Source: CAVVFX01 sp963747535 (GTDB taxonomy: Bacteria > Acidobacteriota > Terriglobia > Bryobacterales > Bryobacteraceae). From it: a DNA stretch of 64,000 nt. The stretch is taken from assembly GCA_963747535.1 (NCBI GenBank), contig CAVVFX010000011.1, forward strand, positions 248,001-312,000, given 5' to 3'. The notes below the pieces were generated by a model. The model was not told where the DNA came from and searched no databases. It was given only the letters and a program-made list of their open reading frames with translations. Positions 8,955 through 17,983 of this stretch are shown in pieces; positions within the stretch are counted from its first letter, which is position 1, and the number at the start of each line of letters is the position of its first letter. The position numbers and the translations under genes were made by a program.

Positions 8955-10052
8955 GTGGCCGCGAAGCCTGAAAAGCCGGAACGACGTATACCGAAACCCG
9001 ATGCGCTGGCGACCGACATCGTCTTCCTCGATACGTGCATTTTCCTGAACGAAAAGTTCAGTTCGAGCGCTTATCAGACCCTTCTTCATCTCGGGTCGAT
9101 TGGCGCCGTCAAGCTTAAGACCACCGACATAACGCTCCGGGAAGTCCGCAAGAACATCGAAGAGAAGGTCGATGAGGCCATAGTCTCGCTGCAAGCGAAG
9201 GCTGGCAAGAGCGCCATTCTGCAGAACTTCGCCGGCTACAGCAAGCTGATGGAGGAGTTCAAACCCCAGAAGTCGAAGGCGCTGGCCGAAGAACTCTGGA
9301 AACGCGTCGAGAGAGAATTGAAGGATGCTGGCGTCGAGATCATCATGGCAACCGGGATGGCCGCCGGGCCGATTTTCGAATCGTATTTTGACGGGAAACC
9401 GCCGTTCGGGACCGGCGACAAGCGGAAGGAGTTCCCGGACGCTTTCGTGGTCGCGGCCCTCGATAACTGGCGCGAGGAAAACGGCGACGAGATGCACGTC
9501 ATCACAACGGACGGAACCGTCCTAGATGCGTGCGAGGCTGCGGATAGCCTGCATCCGCTGGAGTCTCTCGCCGACTTCGTTGACCTCGCGCTGCGCCGCG
9601 ATGAATACGTCGATAAGGCCGTCGAATACCTGGAGGAGCACACAGAAAACATCGCAGAGGCGATCAAGGAAGCCGTCGAAGATTCCTACATTCACCTCCG
9701 TGATGAGGATGGAGATGGCGAGGCGACCGTCAATAGAATTTCCTGGCTGGCAATCGAGGACGTCGTAAAGAACGACGGGGACACCATGGTCCTCCGTTGC
9801 TCCGCGTCGGTGAATCTAAGCATCAGCGTCAGCTACGCCGACCGCGATATGACGGTTTACGACCGTGAAGACGACACGGAATACGTCTTTGGGCACTTAA
9901 GTGGAGACCTGGACCGCAGCGTTCAGGTGACGGCAGAGGTAACGATCTTATGGGAAGACCGGCCCAACTATGTCGTGGAAAAAACGGTCGTCAACGATGG
10001 CAACTCGATCTCCGTTTACGTCGATGAGGATGCTGAGACCAACTGGAAGTAA
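8955..10052 (+). CDS. PIN-domain protein with C-terminal extension
   Basis: 365-aa protein starting at GTG 8955. The first 190 residues form a PIN-like nuclease domain (DUF4935 type) with the acidic set in VFLDTCIFLN, DITLREVRK, EFPDAFVVAAL and VITTDGTVLDA. A helical linker (VEYLEEHTENIAEAIKEAV) leads to a beta-rich C-terminal domain of about 120 residues that I do not recognise. PIN domains of this sort are metal-dependent RNases, often solitary in accessory islands rather than paired with an antitoxin; no antitoxin gene is adjacent. It opens the accessory island. Confidence 0.75.
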   Translation: MAAKPEKPERRIPKPDALATDIVFLDTCIFLNEKFSSSAYQTLLHLGSIGAVKLKTTDITLREVRKNIEEKVDEAIVSLQAKAGKSAILQNFAGYSKLMEEFKPQKSKALAEELWKRVERELKDAGVEIIMATGMAAGPIFESYFDGKPPFGTGDKRKEFPDAFVVAALDNWREENGDEMHVITTDGTVLDACEAADSLHPLESLADFVDLALRRDEYVDKAVEYLEEHTENIAEAIKEAVEDSYIHLRDEDGDGEATVNRISWLAIEDVVKNDGDTMVLRCSASVNLSISVSYADRDMTVYDREDDTEYVFGHLSGDLDRSVQVTAEVTILWEDRPNYVVEKTVVNDGNSISVYVDEDAETNWK

Positions 10053-10105
10053 ACGACATCCTTGATCATGACTCCATGTCAATACGAGATGCAATCCGGA
10101 TAGGC

Positions 10106-10780
10106 TCATTCGCTTGCGTCCTCCCAAATCTCAGCGAACGTACTCTCGTTGTAAAACTCGTCGTCGAGCGGAATGGCGTAGCCGTCTTTCAGCGAAACGT
10201 ATCCGACAAACGTGCCCCAGCTTGGATCTCTGCCCAGGTCGCCGGGCGCCGTTGCTTCAGGGTTGTAGTATAGCGATGCGCTTCGGTCAAAAAAGCCTGT
10301 AGCCCTAAAACCGGCCGCCAGAAACCCCGAGCAGGTGTAGGCTTTATCTTCCGTGGATTCTTCCGGCAGCGTGCCCTCATGGAATTGCGTGAGCCGGTCA
10401 TCGAGCGTATTCGTGTGAAGCTCCTTGTTCGCCTCGAAATATCTTAGACCGGCGGAATCGTACTTTGCACCCCTTGCCACCGCTTCATTTACGAAGACCG
10501 AGAGCCGCTTAACTTTAATGGGGTCCCATGCGTCCGGCTGCCTGAATACCGCCACATGATCAGCGGTCGCGACCACGTCCTCCAGCGGCTTTATTTCAAC
10601 GCGGGGCGGTGTTGCGTGTCCGACCATCCCGTCTCCGATGCAAAATGCGGCATGGGTATATCTGCTGCCCGTGGCCTCTCTGATCCTCTCGAAGACCGGG
10701 TGATCGTTCGCTATGTAACACAGCAAGACGTCTCCGGCCTTTATGCTCTCCAGCGGAATGCCCTTGTGAATAGTACTCAT
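10106..10780 (-). CDS. Permuted papain-like (YiiX/NlpC-P60 superfamily) protein
   Basis: 224-aa protein with the permuted NlpC/P60 arrangement: GDVLLCYIANDHP at the N-terminus, the catalytic His43 in SRYTHAAFCIGD, and the catalytic Cys150 in AYTCSGFLAAGF. Known relatives are cysteine peptidases or amidases/acyltransferases of YiiX/YebB type; there is no signal peptide, so it acts in the cytoplasm. AGGAG stands five bases before ATG 10780, and the start overlaps the stop of the gene upstream (ATGA), suggesting translational coupling. The substrate is unknown. Confidence 0.7.
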   Translation of the reverse strand: MSTIHKGIPLESIKAGDVLLCYIANDHPVFERIREATGSRYTHAAFCIGDGMVGHATPPRVEIKPLEDVVATADHVAVFRQPDAWDPIKVKRLSVFVNEAVARGAKYDSAGLRYFEANKELHTNTLDDRLTQFHEGTLPEESTEDKAYTCSGFLAAGFRATGFFDRSASLYYNPEATAPGDLGRDPSWGTFVGYVSLKDGYAIPLDDEFYNESTFAEIWEDASE

Positions 10781-11109
10781 CTTGTCTCCTGAGACGAACC
10801 GGTTGCGCCGTTGACCAGTTCACCATAATCTGAAAGGCGCGAGCTTACAACAAAGCCGTCTCTTCTATTTAGGCAGACGTTGATTTGCAAAAGGTACAGT
10901 TTTTGCAAAGCGTCTGACTCGCGTCGCGAGCCCATCTTTTTCAGCTGGCATTTTAGCCCCGATTCGTGGTCGTCCTTGTCGGCGAGCGTTAGGTCCGGGC
11001 CATCCTGGTATGGTCGTCGCACCGAGGCCATTGGCGTTGATGTGGCTCCTGTCGTCGTCGCCGCGTTTTGGGCGAGCCTGTGCCATGTGCGAAGGACCGA
11101 TCCGGTCAT
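10777..11109 (-). CDS. Hypothetical protein coupled to the YiiX-like gene
   Basis: 110-aa frame with no recognised domain. In its favour: GGAGGAG stands about six bases before the ATG at 11109, and its TGA shares four bases with the ATG of the YiiX-like gene. The C-terminal half (SDALQKLYLLQINVCLNRRDG) looks like an amphipathic helix; the rest is low in hydrophobics. It could be a small partner protein or a chance frame. No homology claimed. Confidence 0.45.
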   Translation of the reverse strand: MTGSVLRTWHRLAQNAATTTGATSTPMASVRRPYQDGPDLTLADKDDHESGLKCQLKKMGSRRESDALQKLYLLQINVCLNRRDGFVVSSRLSDYGELVNGATGSSQETR

Positions 11110-11151
11110 GGCGGCTCCTCCCGGTTTTCGGCTCCGGCCTTGAAGCCGGCG

Positions 11152-11310
11152 TCATAGGACCGATTGCATCATGTCCAGGAGAGCCCAGACAGAGACGTCG
11201 TGGAAGTCCAGGGAATCGTAGCGGCGCGGGCGCAGCGTTGGAATGTCGGAGCGTTCGCGGGCGATGCGCTCGAAGAGGATCAAGTTGTCGAAATGTCCTG
11301 TGAAGGTCAT
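11152..11310 (-). CDS. Small DUF6900-like protein
   Basis: 52-aa protein overlapping the stop of the gene upstream by four bases (ATGA). It contains IARERSDIPTLRPRRYDSLD followed by FHDVSVWALLDMMQ. This resembles short DUF6900-type proteins that carry a DSLDFHDVSVW motif and are common on alphaproteobacterial plasmids and islands; the family name is from memory. Function unknown. The 37 bases to the next start suggest a short operon with the two genes downstream. Confidence 0.5.
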   Translation of the reverse strand: MTFTGHFDNLILFERIARERSDIPTLRPRRYDSLDFHDVSVWALLDMMQSVL

Positions 11311-11714
11311 TGCTGCCCCCGTGCTTGGGCGAGAGCGTTCTTGCGCAACTGAAGAGCATTGTCGAAATAGCCCTTCCGGCGCCCGGTTTCGGGATCGAAC
11401 TCGGCCATCTCCTGAGCACACAGCGCTTCGAACATTGCCTCGGCGGCGTCGAGTTTGAGGCGCATCCCGACGTCGGCATTGTGCAGGACGAAATCATCGA
11501 GCGGGATGGCCTCGGCGATGACGCGGCCATCGGGGTCTTCGATGGAGACGATGCGGCGGCAGACCGCGCCGGTCCAATCCGGTTCGTAGGCCGTGAAGGT
11601 TTCGGTGTTGAGCTTGCGAGCCCTGGCAATGGCGTCTTTGGGGTTGCGCGCCTCGACTTCGCCCTGAGCGTAGTGCGGCACGTCCTCGGCATAAATCACG
11701 GTGTAGGTTTTCAT
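11307..11714 (-). CDS. Hypothetical protein of plasmid/island type
   Basis: 135-aa acidic protein, MKTYTVIYAEDVPHYAQGEV, with RNPKDAIARARKLNTET in the middle and no membrane segment. A TTTTC-rich leader with AAAGGAGCAG precedes the ATG by about six bases. It heads a minus-strand series of four genes (this one, the DUF6900-like, the 110-aa protein and the YiiX-like), two of whose junctions are ATGA overlaps. I do not recognise a domain. Confidence 0.6.
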   Translation of the reverse strand: MKTYTVIYAEDVPHYAQGEVEARNPKDAIARARKLNTETFTAYEPDWTGAVCRRIVSIEDPDGRVIAEAIPLDDFVLHNADVGMRLKLDAAEAMFEALCAQEMAEFDPETGRRKGYFDNALQLRKNALAQARGQQ

Positions 11715-11906
11715 CGGCTGCTCCTTTTCTGGTTGTCGTCCTCAATATCGGGAAAGACAGGACCGGGCGGAGTAGGCGGGAAGTCACACGGCCTACACGG
11801 ACACTCGGAGCGGGCCGGCCGTTGACTTCACGGCGCGCACGGTCAGAGTCCCATGCTTGTTGAGGACAACCGCAAGAAAGATGATCAAAGAGCGTTACCA
11901 TGCGGT

Positions 11907-12869
11907 ATGGGCGCAACATCGCAGAAGAATCCAGAACCAAGAGCCCATCATTTCGCTCCGCAGTGCTGGCTGGCCGGGTTTACAGACACTGGCCGCAAGG
12001 ACGGCCGCCTCTTCGTCACCGACCTGAAAAGACGAAAGCAATGGCCGGGCAGCCCGCCAAACGCCGGGCACCAGCGGGATTTCTATCGCATATCCGAGGA
12101 TGCGACCGACCCGGTGGCTTTCGAGCGGATTTTCTCGCAGTTCGAAGGCGTGATCGCGCCGATTCTCAGGAGCCTGTACGAGGAGCCGCGTGAACCGTCG
12201 GTCGAAGAAATGGCCAGCCTGTTGTCGTTCGCGGCCCTACAATATATCCGCGTGCCTGCGTTCCGGCCGGTCTTGCTCAGGATCGCTGACTCCATCAACC
12301 GTTCCATAGTTTCAGGCGCGCTCAAGAGCCCCGCCGCCTGGGCGGCGGCGCTGAAGAAGGCCGACATCCAAGCTGACAGCCCCGGCGCGGATTATGAGGG
12401 CATGCTTAAATTTGAGCGTGATGTCATCGAAACGGGTGACTACAAGCTGTCGGCGGAGAACGAATTTTATCTGGTCAGGGGCTTCAAAGCTGCCGCGAGC
12501 TCCATCATGCCCGCTCTCAAATCCAGATACTGGGGTACGATCATCAGTCCGAGTGGAAGCTTTATCGCCTCCGACAATCCGGTGGTGATGGACGGACCGA
12601 AGGGCAGAATGACGGGCTTCAAGTCCGCTGATATCGTCTTCTTCGTCGTTAACCGTCACATCCTGCTGTGCGGCACCAATGTGCCGGTGATGCGACCACA
12701 CGTAAATCGCAAGCTCATCGCCCGCCATAACACCTTTTTCCTGCTTACGGCGGAAGATCAGATCTACTCCCATGTGCCGGATTTCTGCTGGCTTGACGAA
12801 ACCGGGCAGGTCAGGGACGACTGGGCGGGATTTTCCAAAGAAGACGTGCTGGCGTCGGTAACTGACTAA
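11907..12869 (+). CDS. DUF4238 domain protein
   Basis: 320-aa protein. The N-terminal motif RAHHFAPQCWLAGFTD (His14, His15) is the signature of DUF4238, found alone in many bacterial defence-rich islands and thought to be a nuclease-like fold, though this is not established. Further conserved blocks are LSFAALQYIRVPAFRP and FIASDNPVVMDGP. ATG 11907 was preferred over the upstream 11853 start because the domain begins about a dozen residues later. It is the first of the plus-strand run that continues with the SIR2-STAND gene. Confidence 0.7.
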   Translation: MGATSQKNPEPRAHHFAPQCWLAGFTDTGRKDGRLFVTDLKRRKQWPGSPPNAGHQRDFYRISEDATDPVAFERIFSQFEGVIAPILRSLYEEPREPSVEEMASLLSFAALQYIRVPAFRPVLLRIADSINRSIVSGALKSPAAWAAALKKADIQADSPGADYEGMLKFERDVIETGDYKLSAENEFYLVRGFKAAASSIMPALKSRYWGTIISPSGSFIASDNPVVMDGPKGRMTGFKSADIVFFVVNRHILLCGTNVPVMRPHVNRKLIARHNTFFLLTAEDQIYSHVPDFCWLDETGQVRDDWAGFSKEDVLASVTD

Positions 12870-13057
12870 TTTTGCGGGCCCGGGGAAAGGCCCACAGCGT
12901 CGGCGGAGTAGTGAGGCCGAATCCCGCGCCCGGCGAGGATCAGCGGCGAGAATCACATTGCCGGACTTTTAAGAAGGGCCAGCGTTGCATCGTGTGTCAT
13001 AAGCATGATAGTCAGACAGCAGGTGCTTTTAGGGAGAATGCGTCGGGTGAGCGCGGC

Positions 13058-16000
13058 ATGAGAGACAGTTCGGTTCAACTCGATATTCTTGCTGACGAGA
13101 TTCGCACGGCAGACGCCATTGTCGTCGTGGGAGCAGGGTTTTCGTTCGAAGCAGGCATGCCCCTATCGGGGCAGCTGGCACCGCTTGTCTGGCATGCTCT
13201 GGATGGTCATCCCGAGGTCAGGCGCGTGACCTGCGATGCCCTGGGGGTGCTTCCAGGCCACGCAAAGGATGTAATCGGCCTCGATTGGGCGAAGCTGCTG
13301 GTCGCGTTTTCTTCCATCGCTGCTGCCCCGGACGCGCGAAAAACCTTCCAGCAAAGCTTTGCGCGACTGGATCACGAGCGATCATTGGCGTGCTCGACCG
13401 CTCACTCGGCTCTGGCGCGGCTGATCCACCGCGGGCGGGTTGTTCAAGCCATTTCCCTGAACTGGGACACACTTCTGGAAGCAGCATTTAGGCGGCAATA
13501 TGGAATCGATTTGAATGGAGAAACGATCAGGCTCCGGAAGCCTCACGGCGACTGCCAGCGACCAGACGAGGATTGGGTCTTGCCCCATGAGCCGGGGAGC
13601 GTCCCTGATGAACTCGTCCAGCGAATGACGGCTCTGGCCGAGGAGCGGCCACGGATTCTCGTGATCACAGGTTACTCGGAGCGGGATGGAGTCGTCGTGG
13701 ATCGGCTGATCCGCCCGCTCGCAAATTGCTGGCGTGTCTTTCGGATCGGACTGGACGTGACAGGAGAGGGGGCAATTCGCCGTCCTGCGGCGGAAGCGCT
13801 TGCGCATATTGCGGAGCGGCTCTGCCCCGAACCCGAGTTCCCAGGCTGGGAGTACGTTTCCTTCGAGGATCAGCGCGGCATCGCGGCCGCGATTTCGGGT
13901 GAATCCCTGGGGCCAAAGGATGTCGATGCCTGCCCGCGACTGCCCTATTTCGCCTCGGCGAGACGGGCCCTGGATCTACTGCACACCGTCGAGGTTGCAG
14001 GCGGGTCCGGCTGTGGAAAGTCAATCACGGCATGGCAGCTCGGTGCGGACTTCAATCGCGAGGGCTGGGAGGTTCTCCGTGCGAACCCGGCGTGCACTGA
14101 TCCCGATCTCTCACGGACAGCCGTGACAACCCGGCCACTTTGGAAAAGGGTTCTGGTAATCGATGACACGCAGCGATTCCCCGACCGTTTTGCCGAACGG
14201 CTGGCGGAACGGGCCGGCGACAGAATCAAGGTGATTCGGACCACGACCGATTTCGAAGGCGAGGGATCAAGCGCAATCCGGTTGCCCGCGAAGGAAGCGG
14301 TCCGCGCGCTGGCGGACGCGATACGGCAACGGCGCGCGGAGGTCCTGCCGATTGTGCGGCGCTACGATTCCCAGGTGGGCGACGGGTATCATGATATCCC
14401 GCTCGAACAGCGCATAACCGACGCGGAAAAGGCGAGCACGCCGTGGCAATTTGCGTACATATTGCGCGGCGGGTGGTCGCAAGCCAAGAGAGCGCTCGAT
14501 AATTTACGCGACTTCAACCGCGCCGACCTCCTGTTATTCTGCGTCGCCTTGCGGCAACTTGTCTCGCTGGACGCAGGATGCACCCAAGAGGAGGCCGTGG
14601 AAGGTGTTTCGCTGCTGGGCGGCGATCCAGATTCGGTGCCGGATGGCCTCGATCTGCTGCGCCGGCAGGCGGCGGTTCTGCCTGGCGTGCCCATCCGGTG
14701 CCCTCATATACAAGCTGCCACAATTGTGATCCGGCGGTTTCTCGCGGACCGGCGGGATTCCCATTTCGACGCGGCAGTCTCGCTGCTGCGAGGAGCATGC
14801 GTCGAGGGGCAGCCTCCTTTGCGGGGCGTCTCATGGCTGCTCAGGGAGCTGCACCTTACCGATGCATTCCGCGGAGTTGGGGATTTCCTGCGCGCGAATG
14901 ACGCAGACAGCCTCCTGCGGAGATGCTGTGCCGCTGCGGCCGGGCTCGAACGGCGGGATGCGGCTTTCCTGCTCAGCACATTGCTGTGGCATCGCACATT
15001 CACGCCTCAAGCCCTCACGCCGTATCAGGATGTGCTGAAAAACTGGCTTGAGACAGCTGAAGGAGTAAATGCCTACGGCCTCGGCGCGATGATCAATGAT
15101 CTCGCCAACGCGGACAGATCCATGGTACGTCTTTTGGTCGACTCGGCGGACGCGCGAAAAATCGCGGGGCAGCTGGCCGTCGCGCACACTTCGGAAGGAT
15201 TTGCGTGGGGCTATTTGCTGGACCGGCTATCGCTCGCGGGAGAGCAGTGGCGGAGTGCCATGAAGGCGGTGCTTCCCCAAGAGCGCATCCGCGCTCTCGC
15301 CGCCGCATTCAATCGCCTGGAAATCGCCGATCTCAGCGGGTACCTGAAGGGCATCGCGGCGCTTGATCAGGGACTCGCTACTGAGTGCCTCAGGGCGGCG
15401 GTTCCGTCATTGCATGCGGCTTTTGGCAATGATCCGGTTGAGGCCTTCGCGGATATCAATGATATCCGCTGGCTTGTTCTCGGCCATCACCCCTTCGGAG
15501 ACAGCACACCCACCAAAGCCGAGCGTCACCTCTCGAAAACAATAACCGACGCCATTAGTCCGGAGCGGATGGTGACGGGCATATGCTCGTGCCGTTATGG
15601 GGACTGGGAGCGCTATGCGGGGTTGCTGTACTGGATTCGGCAGGTCAATCCGGCGAAACACCGGGCCATCGTCGACAGAGTGGATTGGGATCGGCTGGAT
15701 GTTCGCGCCGCCGAACTCTGGCCGCGTCCTCCGCGCGAATTCCGGCTCCTGCTCCACGGGTTTGCACTGCAAAAAGACGGAGGCCCGGTCGGACCTTGGA
15801 TCGCCGCCCACGCGGACAGGATCTCCGAGATCGATCCGATCATGACGGCGGTCTCGCCGGAAGCCGCCGTGGCCGTGATCCGAAGAGGGGGACGCCTGAA
15901 CCTGGCCGGGCACAACGGTTCGGATTGGAGACTGCAAGCTGTGGCCCTCTCAAGGATGGCCGCACTGGCAAAAGACCTCGCCGTTGCCGCTCTTGACTCC

Positions 16001-16303
16001 GAGCAGGCACGGATTGCCGAACACATTTCCAAACTTGACATGATGGATTGCGAAGAACTGCCTGTCTTCCTTGAGTTCATCGAGCAGTTCGCCCCGGATC
16101 TCCTGCCCAAACTATTCCAAGCCGTTGATCTGAAGACGGCGTCTGTCAATTGGCAAGCCCCCCTCAAGAATCACCGGAAACAGGTGAGGGACGGGGCCCG
16201 GCGGATCTTCAGATTCGCGAGCGGGCACGCAACGGGCGAATTGAAAGCGCTCGCGGACCGGCTTACTGCAACCAGGCCCCGACGGGTGCGGGAGAAACGC
16301 TGA
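13058..16303 (+). CDS. SIR2-STAND protein (Avs5-like candidate antiphage sensor)
   Basis: 1,081-aa three-part protein. Residues 1-260 are a SIR2 domain: VVVGAGFSFEAGMP near 22-35, SLNWDTLLE near 132-140, RKPHGD near 160 and VITGYSERDGVVV near 205. Residues 300-450 are a P-loop NTPase: Walker A GGSGCGKS near 315 and Walker B VLVIDDTQ near 364. The remaining 600 residues are alpha-helical and lack a known signature, as the sensor arms of STAND ATPases do. In known Avs5-type and related systems, a phage protein is recognised by the C-terminal arm and the SIR2 domain destroys NAD+. Both active sites look intact. ATG 13058 is chosen as first Met before the SIR2 domain. Confidence 0.85.
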   Translation: MRDSSVQLDILADEIRTADAIVVVGAGFSFEAGMPLSGQLAPLVWHALDGHPEVRRVTCDALGVLPGHAKDVIGLDWAKLLVAFSSIAAAPDARKTFQQSFARLDHERSLACSTAHSALARLIHRGRVVQAISLNWDTLLEAAFRRQYGIDLNGETIRLRKPHGDCQRPDEDWVLPHEPGSVPDELVQRMTALAEERPRILVITGYSERDGVVVDRLIRPLANCWRVFRIGLDVTGEGAIRRPAAEALAHIAERLCPEPEFPGWEYVSFEDQRGIAAAISGESLGPKDVDACPRLPYFASARRALDLLHTVEVAGGSGCGKSITAWQLGADFNREGWEVLRANPACTDPDLSRTAVTTRPLWKRVLVIDDTQRFPDRFAERLAERAGDRIKVIRTTTDFEGEGSSAIRLPAKEAVRALADAIRQRRAEVLPIVRRYDSQVGDGYHDIPLEQRITDAEKASTPWQFAYILRGGWSQAKRALDNLRDFNRADLLLFCVALRQLVSLDAGCTQEEAVEGVSLLGGDPDSVPDGLDLLRRQAAVLPGVPIRCPHIQAATIVIRRFLADRRDSHFDAAVSLLRGACVEGQPPLRGVSWLLRELHLTDAFRGVGDFLRANDADSLLRRCCAAAAGLERRDAAFLLSTLLWHRTFTPQALTPYQDVLKNWLETAEGVNAYGLGAMINDLANADRSMVRLLVDSADARKIAGQLAVAHTSEGFAWGYLLDRLSLAGEQWRSAMKAVLPQERIRALAAAFNRLEIADLSGYLKGIAALDQGLATECLRAAVPSLHAAFGNDPVEAFADINDIRWLVLGHHPFGDSTPTKAERHLSKTITDAISPERMVTGICSCRYGDWERYAGLLYWIRQVNPAKHRAIVDRVDWDRLDVRAAELWPRPPREFRLLLHGFALQKDGGPVGPWIAAHADRISEIDPIMTAVSPEAAVAVIRRGGRLNLAGHNGSDWRLQAVALSRMAALAKDLAVAALDSEQARIAEHISKLDMMDCEELPVFLEFIEQFAPDLLPKLFQAVDLKTASVNWQAPLKNHRKQVRDGARRIFRFASGHATGELKALADRLTATRPRRVREKR

Positions 16304-16398
16304 TCAGGAAATCGTCGAGGAAATCACTCGGGCCGCCTGACTAGACGCGGAGGCCGGCAACAACGAGAAGGCTTGCAATGGATACATAAAGGGGAGCC

Positions 16399-17022
16399 AT
16401 GACTAGCTGGTTGATCGAAAACAGTGACCCGGCCCGGCTGGAGGTCAGCCGAAGGGCCAGAGCTCTCGGCATTACCGGGAATCCAGACAAGGCGGCACAT
16501 CCTCTTGGTGCCATCACCCTTGCCAGCGGAAAGGTCGTCCAGGCGCATGTCGTCCATGCCGTCGATCCCGTCATAACGGATGGTACGTACGTTGTGATGA
16601 TCAATCGCAGGAACGACCCCGGCAAGGGGAAGCCGGCACTTCCGGGCGGGTTCATCGATCCTGCTAGCGGCGGCGTAGAATCGGGAATTCAGGCTGCGGC
16701 GCGCGAGGCCATGGAGGAGGTTGGTGTCGATCTCGGGCATGCACACGCCACCCTGATCGGCACGAGGAATTTGGACAGGCCCTTCGACGTGCGGGTCGCG
16801 GCAAACGACGGACTGAAGGAAAAATACGGAATCGAGAGCGGCGACATTTTCATGGTGTCAACGCAGGCCGTGCGATTCGACGTCCCGGACCTTACCCATA
16901 CTTCGTTAACGGCGGGCGACGATGCCGCGCCGGGATCGGCCCGGCGGGTGCGCATCGACTCCCTGACCAGGGACGCTGTCGGCGTTCCCGATCACTTCGA
17001 TATGATCATGGCGGCTATATAG
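16399..17022 (+). CDS. Nudix hydrolase
   Basis: 207-aa Nudix protein. The Nudix box is visible as ESGIQAAAREAMEEVGV with E, REAMEE and G in register; the stretch before it (GGFIDPASGGV) has an insertion relative to the strict G-x5-E spacing. The long N-terminal part (VVHAVDPVITDGTYVVMINR) and the motif LPGGF fit ADP-ribose/NADH-type hydrolases. GGGGAG precedes ATG 16399. It follows the SIR2-STAND stop by 95 bases on the same strand and could hydrolyse ADP-ribose made by that protein; this is inference. Confidence 0.8.
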   Translation: MTSWLIENSDPARLEVSRRARALGITGNPDKAAHPLGAITLASGKVVQAHVVHAVDPVITDGTYVVMINRRNDPGKGKPALPGGFIDPASGGVESGIQAAAREAMEEVGVDLGHAHATLIGTRNLDRPFDVRVAANDGLKEKYGIESGDIFMVSTQAVRFDVPDLTHTSLTAGDDAAPGSARRVRIDSLTRDAVGVPDHFDMIMAAI

Positions 17023-17145
17023 CCAATAGCAACATCTAAAGAACGCCCGTCGCCGCCAAAAAACGGATGAAGGACCGCTCCGAACGGTTTGGGTGGACAC
17101 TGCGGTTCCGACCCGCGGCGGCAAATGGGCTGGTAGTTTGGAGTC

Positions 17146-17943
17146 ATGCCGATAGAGCGTTATCCGCAGGACGATTTGCAGCCGGGTAGTGATGACGCCG
17201 TGATATGGCGCTTCATGCCATTCAATCGTTGCATGGAGCTGCTGCAGACTGGGAAGCTGTACTTTTGCCGCTCCGACAAATTCGAGGACCAACATGAAGG
17301 GCTGCCGACGGAAGAGTACGCCCGGCGCGTTTGCGCTGGCATGGGGCCGGATACAGACCTCGACGATACGATCGGGAATCTCGTTCAGCAAAAGGAAGCG
17401 TATTTCATTTCATGCTGGTACCTCTTCGACCATGAAACGGCGAGGATGTGGGGTCAGTACGGGAAGGACGGCGTCGCGATCTGCTCGCGATACGGACTCC
17501 TGAAAGCGGCACTCGACGCCATGCCTGATCGGGCCATGCTGGGTCTGGTTCGTTACAGCTTCGACCATGTCGGCTGGAATATCCTGCGGTTCATCACGAC
17601 AAAGCGCCCTGAGTTCGCAAACGAGCGTGAGGTCAGGGCACTGATTTGGAAACCGGAGTGGGCGGGACAAAGCCGGCACATTGACCTGGCCAACAAGTTT
17701 CACCGCAAGCCGCTGACGGACCCGCCACCCCATGTTTTGCCGGGGCTCCGCCAGGCGATCAATCTGCAAGCCCTGGTCGAAAGCATCGTCGTCTCGCCCG
17801 AGGCGAGTCCGGGAACTTTAGACGACATAAGACAGCTGGTAAGCAAACTCGGCTACACCATTCCGGTTCGGGAGTCGAGCTTCAGGCTGTATCCTCATGT
17901 GGTAACTGATTTGGCGGAGATCATCCGGCTGTCCCGCAAGTAG
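17146..17943 (+). CDS. DUF2971 domain protein
   Basis: 265-aa protein with the DUF2971 pattern: VIWRFMPFNRCMELLQTGKL, LYFCRSDKFEDQHEGLP, then FISCWYLFDHETARMWGQYG and GVAICSRYG. DUF2971 proteins occur widely in bacterial accessory islands and their biochemical role is not settled. TTGGAGTC precedes the ATG. It lies 123 bases after the Nudix gene and 40 bases before the HGT-motif gene, all on the plus strand. Confidence 0.75.
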   Translation: MPIERYPQDDLQPGSDDAVIWRFMPFNRCMELLQTGKLYFCRSDKFEDQHEGLPTEEYARRVCAGMGPDTDLDDTIGNLVQQKEAYFISCWYLFDHETARMWGQYGKDGVAICSRYGLLKAALDAMPDRAMLGLVRYSFDHVGWNILRFITTKRPEFANEREVRALIWKPEWAGQSRHIDLANKFHRKPLTDPPPHVLPGLRQAINLQALVESIVVSPEASPGTLDDIRQLVSKLGYTIPVRESSFRLYPHVVTDLAEIIRLSRK

Positions 17944-17983
17944 CCGATCTCCGCATGGCAGTTGACGCATTAAGGTGAAGAAC

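Noticed and set aside
12880..12910. GGGCC/GGCCC hairpin as terminator after DUF4238
   Set aside because: No T tract follows and the stem is short.
12312..12956. 214-codon minus-strand frame
   Set aside because: Antisense to DUF4238, no motifs, a product of high GC.
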